The translations under genes were made by a program, and so were the position numbers. The notes beneath the pieces were generated by a model that ran no database searches, had not been told where the DNA came from, and saw only the letters and a list, made by a program, of their open reading frames with translations. From RAM1 sp943372515 (lineage in GTDB: Bacteria; Pseudomonadota; Gammaproteobacteria; Burkholderiales; Burkholderiaceae_C), in contig CALRYY010000008.1 of assembly GCA_943372515.1 (NCBI GenBank), positions 17,038 through 81,037 of the forward strand: DNA of 64,000 nt, read 5' to 3'. Position 1 is the first letter of the stretch, and every line of letters starts with the position of its first letter. Below are positions 26,446 through 33,021 of this stretch, one piece after another.

Positions 26446-27147
26446 TCAGGCCGCCTTCTTCATGCCGCCGGCCTGCGTGGCCTGGCGCTCGATCTTGACG
26501 ATATGGCTCACAAAGATCGCTGGCGTGACGATGGCCTCCGGGTCCAGCGCGCCCAGCTCGACCACCTCGTGCACGCTGGCCACCGTGCGCTTGCAGGCCA
26601 TGGCCATGCTGGGGCCGAAATTGCGCGCGGTCTTGCGGTAGGTCAGGTTGCCCCAGCGGTCGCCGCGCTCGGCCTTGATGAGCGCCACGTCGCCGTGGAT
26701 GGGGTATTCCAATACGTACTGGCGGCCGTTGATTTCGCGCGTTTCTTTGCCCTTGGCCAACTCGGTGCCAAAGCCTGTGGGCGTGAAGAAAGCACCAATG
26801 CCCGCACCCGCCGCGCGGATGCGCTCGGACAGGTTGCCCTGGGGTACCAACTCCAGCTCCAGCTTGCCGCTGCGGTACAGCGCATCAAACACATGGCTGT
26901 CGGCCTGGCGCGGAAAACTGCAGATGATCTTGCGCACGCGGCCCGTGCCCAGCAGCGCGGCCAGGCCGGCGTCACCATTGCCGGCGTTGTTGTTCACCAC
27001 GGTCAGGTCTTTGGCTCCCTGCGCGATCAGGCCTTCTATCAGCTCGTTGGGAATGCCTGCCGTGCCGAAGCCGCCAATCATGACGGTGGCGCCGTCAGCA
27101 ATACCGGCCAGGGCTTGCGCTACAGAGGATGCAACTTTGTCAATCAT
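26446..27147 (-). CDS. pcaI: 3-oxoadipate CoA-transferase subunit A
   Basis: A 233-residue alpha subunit. It starts MIDKVASSVAQALAGIADGA and has TVMIGGFGTAGIPNELI and the CoA-binding GNGDAGLAALLGTGRVRK region, then FFTPTGFGTELAKGKE. It pairs with PcaJ. The start codon is unusual: it touches the operator palindrome at 27147-27163 and no Shine-Dalgarno sequence lies upstream, so the message may be leaderless or nearly so. A much longer in-frame upstream reading runs antisense to pcaR and was rejected. Confidence 0.92.
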   Translation of the reverse strand: MIDKVASSVAQALAGIADGATVMIGGFGTAGIPNELIEGLIAQGAKDLTVVNNNAGNGDAGLAALLGTGRVRKIICSFPRQADSHVFDALYRSGKLELELVPQGNLSERIRAAGAGIGAFFTPTGFGTELAKGKETREINGRQYVLEYPIHGDVALIKAERGDRWGNLTYRKTARNFGPSMAMACKRTVASVHEVVELGALDPEAIVTPAIFVSHIVKIERQATQAGGMKKAA

Positions 27148-27179
27148 GTTCGTATATAGAACACATGTTCGTATAATGA
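27147..27179. promoter_or_regulatory. Probable PcaR operator in the divergent pcaI-pcaR region
   Basis: TGTTC GTATATA GAACA is a perfect 5-base palindrome at 27147-27163. The 12-base word CATGTTCGTATA occurs at 27145 and again at 27164, 19 bases apart. A palindrome plus a direct-repeat half-site is the layout described for PcaU/PcaR-type IclR operators. A TATAAT hexamer at 27172-27177 on the plus strand is a good -10 for pcaR. Confidence 0.65.
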
Positions 27180-27201
27180 ATTCTAAAGGACAGCCCCATC
27201 C

Positions 27202-28002
27202 ATGGCAAACGCAGCCCCACGCGCCGATGGCGCACCGCAGCCCGGCGACAGCTACGTGCAGTCGTTCGCCCGCGGACTGGAGGTCATCCGCACGTTCAAC
27301 GCGCAGGCGCCGCAGCAGACGCTGAGCGAGGTGGCGCAGCGCAGCGGACTCACGCGCGCCGGCGCGCGCCGCATCCTGCTGACGCTGCAGGTGTTGGGCT
27401 ATGTACACACCGACGGCAAGCTGTACCGCCTCACGCCGCGCATCCTGGACCTGGGCTTTGCCTATCTGTCGTCCATGCCGATCTGGAACCTGGCAGAGCC
27501 GGTCATGGAGGCGCTGGTGGCGCAAGTCAAGGAGTCATGTTCAGCCGCCGTACTGGACGCCACCGACATCGTGTATGTGCTGCGCGTGCCCACGCACAAG
27601 ATCATGAGCATCACGCTGGGTGTGGGCTCGCGGCTGCCGGCTTACTGCACGTCCATGGGCCGGGTGCTGCTGGCCGACCTGCCTGAACGTGAACTGGTAG
27701 CGCTGCTGCAGGCATCAGACCGCCAACCGCGCACGCGGCATACCGTCACCGATGTGGACGCGCTGGCGGCCCGGGTGGCGCTGGCACGCCGCCAGGGCTG
27801 GTGCATCGTGAATCAGGAGCTGGAAGAAGGCTTGATTTCCATGGCCGCGCCCATCACCAACAGTGCGGGCCGCACCGTGGCGGCATTGAACATCAGCGGC
27901 CAGGCCAACCGCACCAGCGCGCGCGCCATGCAGGACAACCTGCTGCCAGCACTGCTGGAGGCTGCGCGCACCGTTTCACGGTTGCTGGGTCAGCGGCCTT
28001 GA
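27202..28002 (+). CDS. pcaR: IclR family regulator of the pca genes (PcaR/PobR type)
   Basis: A 266-residue IclR regulator. The N-terminal helix-turn-helix (SYVQSFARGLEVIRTFN, SEVAQRSGLTRAGARRILLT, YVHTDGKLYRLTPRILDLG) is followed by an effector domain with SRLPAYCTSMGRVLLADLP and GWCIVNQELEEGLISMAAPI. This subgroup (PcaR, PcaU, PobR) responds to 3-oxoadipate, protocatechuate or 4-hydroxybenzoate. Its divergent position next to pcaI-pcaJ-pcaF makes PcaR the best name. A leading AAAGGA lies 12 bases before the ATG. Confidence 0.9.
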   Translation: MANAAPRADGAPQPGDSYVQSFARGLEVIRTFNAQAPQQTLSEVAQRSGLTRAGARRILLTLQVLGYVHTDGKLYRLTPRILDLGFAYLSSMPIWNLAEPVMEALVAQVKESCSAAVLDATDIVYVLRVPTHKIMSITLGVGSRLPAYCTSMGRVLLADLPERELVALLQASDRQPRTRHTVTDVDALAARVALARRQGWCIVNQELEEGLISMAAPITNSAGRTVAALNISGQANRTSARAMQDNLLPALLEAARTVSRLLGQRP

Positions 28003-28026
28003 ACGGTCGGCGAAAGCCCGTGCAGA

Positions 28027-28248
28027 TCAGGGCTTGCGAAAGCCCATCACCAGCACGATGCCGCCCAGCACGATGGCGCCGATGCTCAGCCACTGGGGCA
28101 CGTTGACCGATTCTTTCTCCTGCACCTTCAGCTGCAGCGGGCCGATCTCGGCCTTGGTGGTTTCCTTGGTGAAGCTGAAGCCGCCGGTCATGAAGCCCGC
28201 CAGGCCCAGGACGATGAGGATGATGCCGGTGATTCGTGCTGCATTCAT
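28027..28248 (-). CDS. Small inner-membrane protein with two helices (DUF3185-like)
   Basis: A 73-residue protein: MNAARITGIILIVLGLAGFM forms the first helix, a short polar loop (KETTKAEIGPLQLKVQEKES) follows, and a second helix (WLSIGAIVLGGIVLVMGF) ends in RKP. The topology resembles DUF3185 proteins. The start at 28248 has AGAGAGATTTCC just upstream. It is convergent with pcaR and isolated; function unknown. Confidence 0.7.
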   Translation of the reverse strand: MNAARITGIILIVLGLAGFMTGGFSFTKETTKAEIGPLQLKVQEKESVNVPQWLSIGAIVLGGIVLVMGFRKP

Positions 28249-28374
28249 GGAAATCTCTCTTTGAGTTTTGGTGATCGCGATGGTGGGGGCGGCACGCCGC
28301 ATTGCGCGTAGGACGGTGCCCCGAGCGCGTGTAGCCCCCAGGCACATCACCGCGCCGTGCTACGCTTTGTGCTC

Positions 28375-28809
28375 ATGTTTGCCCCCAGCCAAGCCGATGT
28401 CCGGCGGTTTTTCTGCGCCGCCCATGCCAAGACCCGCGCGGGCGAACCCCTGGAGGCGCTGGAAACACTGGCAGGCCAGTGGATTGCAGAGCACCCCGAA
28501 TACCACCCCGACCTGGCCGACGTGGACGCGGCCCTGGTGCGCGAATACACCGGCGAAGGCGGCCAGACCAACCCGTTTTTGCACCTGTCCATGCACCTGT
28601 CGATCAGCGAGCAATGCTCCATCGACCAGCCGCGCGGCATCCGCCAGGCGGTGGAGCTGCTGGCTGCACGCCGCGGCTCGCTGCACGACGCCCACCACGA
28701 AGCCATGGAGTGCCTCGGGCAGATGCTCTGGGAAAGCCAGCGCTCAGGCCGCCCGCCAGATGGGCAGGCTTACATCGACGCAGTGCAGCGCCGAGCCACA
28801 AAAGACTAA
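28375..28809 (+). CDS. DUF1841 family protein
   Basis: A 144-residue soluble protein starting MFAPSQADVRRFFCAAHAKT. NPFLHLSMHLSISEQCSIDQ, the PRGIRQAVELLAAR block and the HDAHHEAMECLGQMLWE motif, with clustered His and Cys residues, are typical of DUF1841, a conserved proteobacterial family of unknown function. The conserved histidines suggest metal binding, which is inference. A strong terminator follows the stop codon. Confidence 0.85.
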   Translation: MFAPSQADVRRFFCAAHAKTRAGEPLEALETLAGQWIAEHPEYHPDLADVDAALVREYTGEGGQTNPFLHLSMHLSISEQCSIDQPRGIRQAVELLAARRGSLHDAHHEAMECLGQMLWESQRSGRPPDGQAYIDAVQRRATKD

Positions 28810-28819
28810 ATCCACAAGT

Positions 28820-28846
28820 ACAAAGCCCGCCAGAGGCGGGCTTTGT
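28820..28846. terminator. Intrinsic terminator between convergent genes
   Basis: ACAAAGCCCGCC, an AGA loop and GGCGGGCTTTGT form a 12-base-pair stem followed by TT. It separates the DUF1841 gene from the convergent cytochrome c4 gene and can work in either direction. Confidence 0.85.
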
Positions 28847-28877
28847 TTAGTTCTGGAGCGAAGCGGTTACTGAGCGG

Positions 28878-29552
28878 TTACCGGAATTTCTTGTCAGGCA
28901 CCGTCTTCAGGTCGCCGTCCAGCGAGCTCACATAACCCGACAGCGCCTTCAGCTCGGCATTGCTGAACTGCTTGGCAATACCACCCATCACGCCGTTGGA
29001 GCGGCCAACGGCGGCGTTGCCTTCGGTCTTGTAGGCCTTGAGCGCGACAAACATGTAGTCGGCGTGCTGGCCTGCGATCTTGGGGTAGGCCGGGTCGATG
29101 GGCTTGGCAAAGTTTTCGCCATGGCATGACGCACAGGCGGCCTTCTTGAGCAGGGCGTCGACCTGGGCGCTGGGCTGCTTGGCCGGCTTGGCCGGCAGGG
29201 CCGCGTCGGTCTTGCCGTGGGCTTCGTAATAGGCGGCGAGGTCGGCCATGTCCTGGTCGCTCAGCGAGTCGGCAATGCCGCGCATCGTGGGGTGCTTGCG
29301 GTCGCCCGTTTTATAGGCTGCCAGCGCCGCCACGATGTACTTGGCGCCCTGGCCAGAGATTTTGGGGACCTTGTACACCTCGGGGAAGCTGGCCTGGTAG
29401 CCCTGGATGCCGTGGCAGCCAATGCACATGGCGATTTTCTTCTCGCCCGCAGCAGCATTGCCTTTGACTTCCTGGGCATGGGCCGCAAGGGTGGAGAAGG
29501 CCGTCACGGAAGCGACAGCCAGGCCTAACATCGTGGTCAACAACTTGTTCAT
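28878..29552 (-). CDS. Diheme cytochrome c4-like protein
   Basis: A 224-residue periplasmic protein. The signal peptide (MNKLLTTMLGLAVASVTAFS ... AHA, cleaved before QE) precedes two homologous class I cytochrome domains. These carry CIGCHG near residue 43 and CASCHG near 139, and the axial methionines are in PTMRGIA and NGVMGGIA. Cytochrome c4 carries electrons from the bc1 complex to terminal oxidases, fitting the aa3 locus at the start of the window. The ATG at 29552 starts a proper signal peptide; the longer open frame upstream is antisense to the MoxR gene. It is divergent from that gene across about 90 bases. Confidence 0.92.
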   Translation of the reverse strand: MNKLLTTMLGLAVASVTAFSTLAAHAQEVKGNAAAGEKKIAMCIGCHGIQGYQASFPEVYKVPKISGQGAKYIVAALAAYKTGDRKHPTMRGIADSLSDQDMADLAAYYEAHGKTDAALPAKPAKQPSAQVDALLKKAACASCHGENFAKPIDPAYPKIAGQHADYMFVALKAYKTEGNAAVGRSNGVMGGIAKQFSNAELKALSGYVSSLDGDLKTVPDKKFR

Positions 29553-29642
29553 TTTGCGCGCACAATCCGGTGAGAAGTTCACACTTGTAATCAACCTTTG
29601 ATTATATCCGGCACAACCCCTACCCCCATCCCACACGCATCC

Positions 29643-30485
29643 ATGAAGTTCCAAGGCTCCCAGAACTACGTCGCCACGCAGGATTTGATGCTTGCCGTGA
29701 ATGCCGCCATCACACTCAAGCGGCCCCTTTTGGTCAAGGGCGAACCCGGCACCGGCAAGACCATGTTGGCCGAGGAAGTGGCCCAGGCGCTGAACATGCC
29801 GCTGCTGCAGTGGCACATCAAGTCGACCACCAAGGCCCAGCAAGGGCTGTACGAATACGACGCGGTGAGCCGCCTGCGCGACAGCCAGCTGGGCGACGAA
29901 AAGGTCAAGGACATCCAGAATTACATCGTCAAGGGTGTGCTGTGGCAGGCCTTCACCACAGACCAGCCGGTGGCGCTGCTGATTGACGAGATCGACAAGG
30001 CCGACATTGAGTTTCCCAATGACCTGCTGCGCGAAATCGACCGCATGGAGTTCTACTGCTACGAAACGCGTGAGCTCATCCGCGCCAAACACCGCCCGCT
30101 GGTGTTCATCACCTCCAACAACGAAAAGGAACTGCCCGACGCCTTCTTGCGCCGGTGCTTTTTCCACTACATCAAATTCCCCGACGCCGACACCATGCGC
30201 CAGATCGTGGACGTGCACTTTCCCGGCCTGAAAAAAGAGCTGCTGGCCGCCGCCATGAAGACTTTTTATGACGTGCGCAACCTGCCGGGCCTGAAGAAAA
30301 AGCCCAGCACATCCGAGCTGCTGGACTGGCTCAAGCTGCTGGTGGCAGAAGACATCCCCCTGGAGGCGCTGCAAAGCAAGGAAGACAAGGTCGCCGTGCC
30401 GCCACTGGTGGGCGCCCTGCTGAAGAACGAGCAGGACGTGACCTTGTTTGAGAAGCTGGTCTTCATGCAACGACATAACCGATGA
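29643..30485 (+). CDS. MoxR-type AAA+ ATPase
   Basis: A 280-residue AAA+ ATPase. Walker A is KGEPGTGKTMLAEEVAQAL, Walker B ALLIDEIDKAD, sensor 1 VFITSNNEKELPDAFLRRC with the arginine finger. MoxR ATPases work with von Willebrand factor A (VWA) proteins as chaperones that insert metal cofactors or remodel complexes. A VWA partner lies 0.8 kb downstream in the same operon. The start MKFQGSQNYVATQDLMLAVN is preferred over a TTG 15 codons earlier. The stop overlaps the next gene by four bases. Confidence 0.93.
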   Translation: MKFQGSQNYVATQDLMLAVNAAITLKRPLLVKGEPGTGKTMLAEEVAQALNMPLLQWHIKSTTKAQQGLYEYDAVSRLRDSQLGDEKVKDIQNYIVKGVLWQAFTTDQPVALLIDEIDKADIEFPNDLLREIDRMEFYCYETRELIRAKHRPLVFITSNNEKELPDAFLRRCFFHYIKFPDADTMRQIVDVHFPGLKKELLAAAMKTFYDVRNLPGLKKKPSTSELLDWLKLLVAEDIPLEALQSKEDKVAVPPLVGALLKNEQDVTLFEKLVFMQRHNR

Positions 30486-30703
30486 ACAAGGCATTGCTCG
30501 AAGGCATGTCCGACGCCGTGGGCTTCGTGGGCGGCGCGTTGCTGGGCTTCTGGCTGGGCCGCGTGCTGGGCTTCGACATTTTTGCGGCCGGCTACACCAA
30601 CGCCAGCATTGCCGGCATCGTGCTGGTCGGTCTGGGTGGCGGGCTGGGCCTGCAGCTGGCGCGCCGCTGGCGGCGCAGCCGGGCCGAACAACCCAAACAG
30701 TAA
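30482..30703 (+). CDS. Small glycine-rich membrane protein between MoxR and GNAT
   Basis: A 73-residue protein with two helices (AVGFVGGALLGFWLGRVLGF and SIAGIVLVGLGGGLGLQLA), several glycine-zipper motifs and a basic tail (RRWRRSRAEQPKQ). The ATG overlaps the MoxR stop as ATGA, which argues that it is a real, co-translated gene. Function unknown; it might anchor the ATPase at the membrane. Confidence 0.75.
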   Translation: MNKALLEGMSDAVGFVGGALLGFWLGRVLGFDIFAAGYTNASIAGIVLVGLGGGLGLQLARRWRRSRAEQPKQ

Positions 30704-30712
30704 CCTGCGCTC

Positions 30713-31309
30713 ATGGCCTTTGTAGAACCCGTACGCCTGTCTGACCGCAGCATCGCACTGGTGCCGCTGGACCTGTCCCACGAACCCGGCCTGGCCGCTG
30801 CTGCTGCCGACGGCGAGCTGTGGAACCTGCGCATCACGTCCGTACCCGCGCCGGGCCAGACCCGCAAGTACATTGAGGACGCGCTGAAAATGCGCGAGGA
30901 CGGCAACCGTTTTGCCTTTGCCGTGACCGACGAGGCCACTGGCACCGTGCTGGGCAGCACCAGCTACCACGACATCCTGCCCGCTGTGAAGCGCGTGGAG
31001 ATTGGCTATACCTGGTACGCCCGCCGCTGCCAGCGCACCCACATCAACACCACCGCCAAGCTGCTGATGATGGGCCACGCGTTCGACACGCTGGGCTGCC
31101 ACGTGGTGGGCTGGCGCACCGACAATTTCAACTTCGCGTCGCAGGCTGCCATCGAGCGGCTGGGCGCGAAAAAAGACGGCGTAATCCGCGGCCACGCGCT
31201 GCGCCGCGACGGCACCATCCGCGACACCGTGATGTACAGCATGCGTTCGGGTGAGTGGCCCGAGGCCAAAGCGCAGCTGCTGTACCTGCGCGACAGGCCG
31301 CGCACCTGA
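30713..31309 (+). CDS. GNAT family N-acetyltransferase (RimJ/RimL type)
   Basis: A 198-residue acetyltransferase of the RimJ/RimL group. It shows RFAFAVTDEATGTVLGSTSY, KRVEIGYTWYARRCQRTHIN and the cofactor-binding and substrate region ending AIERLGAKKDGVIRGHALRR. It lies nine bases after the small membrane-protein gene and ten before the VWA gene, clearly inside the operon. The acetylated target is unknown; a component of the MoxR/VWA system is possible. Confidence 0.9.
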   Translation: MAFVEPVRLSDRSIALVPLDLSHEPGLAAAAADGELWNLRITSVPAPGQTRKYIEDALKMREDGNRFAFAVTDEATGTVLGSTSYHDILPAVKRVEIGYTWYARRCQRTHINTTAKLLMMGHAFDTLGCHVVGWRTDNFNFASQAAIERLGAKKDGVIRGHALRRDGTIRDTVMYSMRSGEWPEAKAQLLYLRDRPRT

Positions 31310-31319
31310 GGAGACCGCG

Positions 31320-32510
31320 ATGCTGATCGACTTCTTCTACACCCTGCGCAGCGCCAAGCTGCCCGTATCGGTCAAGGAATACCTCACGCTGCTGGAGGCG
31401 ATCAAGGCCGGTGTGGTCGGCCCCAACAGCGAAGACAGCTACAAGATCGACGACTTCTACTACCTGAGCCGCACCGCGCTGGTCAAGGACGAGAAGCACT
31501 ACGACAAGTTCGACCGCGCTTTTGCCGCCTACTTCAAGGGCGTAGAGATGATCGCCGACTTCACCAAGGACGTGCCGCTGGAATGGCTGCGCAAGAACCT
31601 GGAGCTGGAGCTGAGTCCGGAAGAGAAAGCCAAGATCGAAAAGATGGGCTGGGACGAGCTCATGGAGACGCTGAAAAAGCGCTTTGAAGAGCAGAAAGAG
31701 CGCCATGAAGGTGGCAGCAAGATGATAGGTACCGGCGGCACCAGCCCGTTTGGCGCCTACGGCTTCAACCCGCAGGGCATCCGCATCGGCCAGGACAAAA
31801 GCCGCAACAAGACCGCGGTGAAGGTCTGGGACCAGCGGGCCTACAAGGATTACGACGACCAGCAGGAGCTGGGCACGCGCAACATCAAGGTAGCACTGCG
31901 CCGCCTGCGCAAGTTTGCCCGCGAAGGCCACGAGGACGAGCTGGACCTGGACGACACCATCCGATCCACCGCCGCCAACGCGGGCTGGCTGGACATCAAG
32001 ATGCGCCCGGAGCGCCACAACAACGTGAAGGTGCTGCTGCTGATGGACGTGGGCGGCACCATGGACGAGCACATTGCGCGGGTGGAGGAAATGTTCTCGG
32101 CCGCCAAGACCGAGTTCAAGCACATGGAGTTTTATTACTTCCACAACTGCGTGTATGACTTCATGTGGAAGAACAACCGCAGGCGGTTCAGCGAAAAATT
32201 CGCCACTTGGGACATCATCCGCAAGTACAACAAGGACTACAAGCTCATCTTCATCGGCGACGCCACGATGAGCCCGTACGAGATATTGCAGCCCGGCGGC
32301 AGTGTGGAATACAACAACGAGGAAGCCGGCGCCGAATGGCTGCAGCGCCTGACCAACGCCTTCCCCAAATTCGCCTGGATCAACCCCGAGCCCCAGGGCG
32401 TGTGGCAGTACCGTCAGAGCATCAGCGTGATCCAGCAGCTGGTCAACCAGCGCATGTACCCGCTGACCTTGAAGGGCCTGGAAGAGGCCATGCGGCTGCT
32501 GAGCAAATAG
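31320..32510 (+). CDS. VWA domain protein, CoxE-like partner of MoxR
   Basis: A 396-residue protein. The N-terminal helical half includes a charged coiled-coil-like stretch (LELSPEEKAKIEKMGWDELM) and a low-complexity glycine segment. The C-terminal half is a VWA domain (KVLLLMDVGGTMDEHIARVE, IFIGDATMSPYEILQPGG). The metal-binding DxSxS motif reads DVGGT, so the two serines are replaced by glycine and threonine, a weakened site. The start at 31320 follows GAGGAGACC. CoxE-like VWA proteins act with MoxR ATPases in cofactor insertion; the client here is unknown. tRNA-Arg follows 13 bases later. Confidence 0.88.
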   Translation: MLIDFFYTLRSAKLPVSVKEYLTLLEAIKAGVVGPNSEDSYKIDDFYYLSRTALVKDEKHYDKFDRAFAAYFKGVEMIADFTKDVPLEWLRKNLELELSPEEKAKIEKMGWDELMETLKKRFEEQKERHEGGSKMIGTGGTSPFGAYGFNPQGIRIGQDKSRNKTAVKVWDQRAYKDYDDQQELGTRNIKVALRRLRKFAREGHEDELDLDDTIRSTAANAGWLDIKMRPERHNNVKVLLLMDVGGTMDEHIARVEEMFSAAKTEFKHMEFYYFHNCVYDFMWKNNRRRFSEKFATWDIIRKYNKDYKLIFIGDATMSPYEILQPGGSVEYNNEEAGAEWLQRLTNAFPKFAWINPEPQGVWQYRQSISVIQQLVNQRMYPLTLKGLEEAMRLLSK

Positions 32511-32523
32511 AATACCGAGCGTC

Positions 32524-32598
32524 GCCGCCGTAGTTCAATGGATAGAACGAGCGCCTCCTAAGCGCTAGATATGGGTTCGATTCCCGTCGGGGGCGCCA
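32524..32598 (+). tRNA. tRNA-Arg (anticodon CCT)
   Basis: A complete cloverleaf with encoded CCA can be drawn. The anticodon stem AGCGC/GCGCT encloses loop CTCCTAA, giving anticodon CCT, which reads AGG. The T-loop is TTCGATT in stem ATGGG/CCCGT. The acceptor arms GCCGCCG and CGGGGGC pair except at the fourth position, which is G opposite G. It lies directly after the VWA gene and may share its transcript. Confidence 0.93.
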
Positions 32599-32623
32599 CC
32601 CGCTACTCCCGGTCAGCCTTTTT

Positions 32624-32995
32624 TCAGCGCGCCAGTTCGTCAATCCGCGCCAGCAACTCCGCCAGCGGCGCCCGCTTGGAAATACCGGGCCGTCCGCCCA
32701 CCTGGCCCTGAAGATCCTTCGTTTCCTGGGGTGAGACCAGCGCCGTCAGGTACAGCACCGGGATGAAGGCGGTGTCGGGGTCTTCGGTCAGCGCCGACGC
32801 CAGGTCGCCGCCGCTCATGTCGGGCATGTCGATGTCGCACAGGATCAGGTCGGGTTGCTCTTCACGGGCCATGGCCACCACCTGGGTCGGGTCGGTGGTG
32901 CTGATCAGGTCGTAGTACTTGGCCAGCTTGACGACCAGGTACGACACGACGGCTTCATCGTCGTCAACCAGCAGGATTTTTTTCTTGTCGCTCAT
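32624..32995 (-). CDS. Single-domain response regulator (paralogue 1)
   Basis: A 123-residue CheY-like receiver with no output domain. Acidic pocket and phospho-aspartate are in KILLVDDDEAV and LILCDIDMPDMSGGDLA, the switch threonine in VLYLTALVS, and the conserved lysine in GRPGISKRAPLAELL. The C-terminal part (VGGRPGISKRAP) is nearly the same as in the receiver at 38557, and the two proteins are roughly half identical overall. It lies 26 bases downstream of the large sensor kinase gene on the same strand, and is a likely phosphorylation target of it. Confidence 0.92.
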   Translation of the reverse strand: MSDKKKILLVDDDEAVVSYLVVKLAKYYDLISTTDPTQVVAMAREEQPDLILCDIDMPDMSGGDLASALTEDPDTAFIPVLYLTALVSPQETKDLQGQVGGRPGISKRAPLAELLARIDELAR

Positions 32996-33021
32996 GGTGC
33001 TCCGCTCCTCTACAGCGGCGC

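Noticed and set aside
29553..30494. Upstream extension of the cytochrome c4 frame
   Set aside because: It is antisense to the MoxR gene, and the signal peptide starting at 29552 defines the true N terminus.
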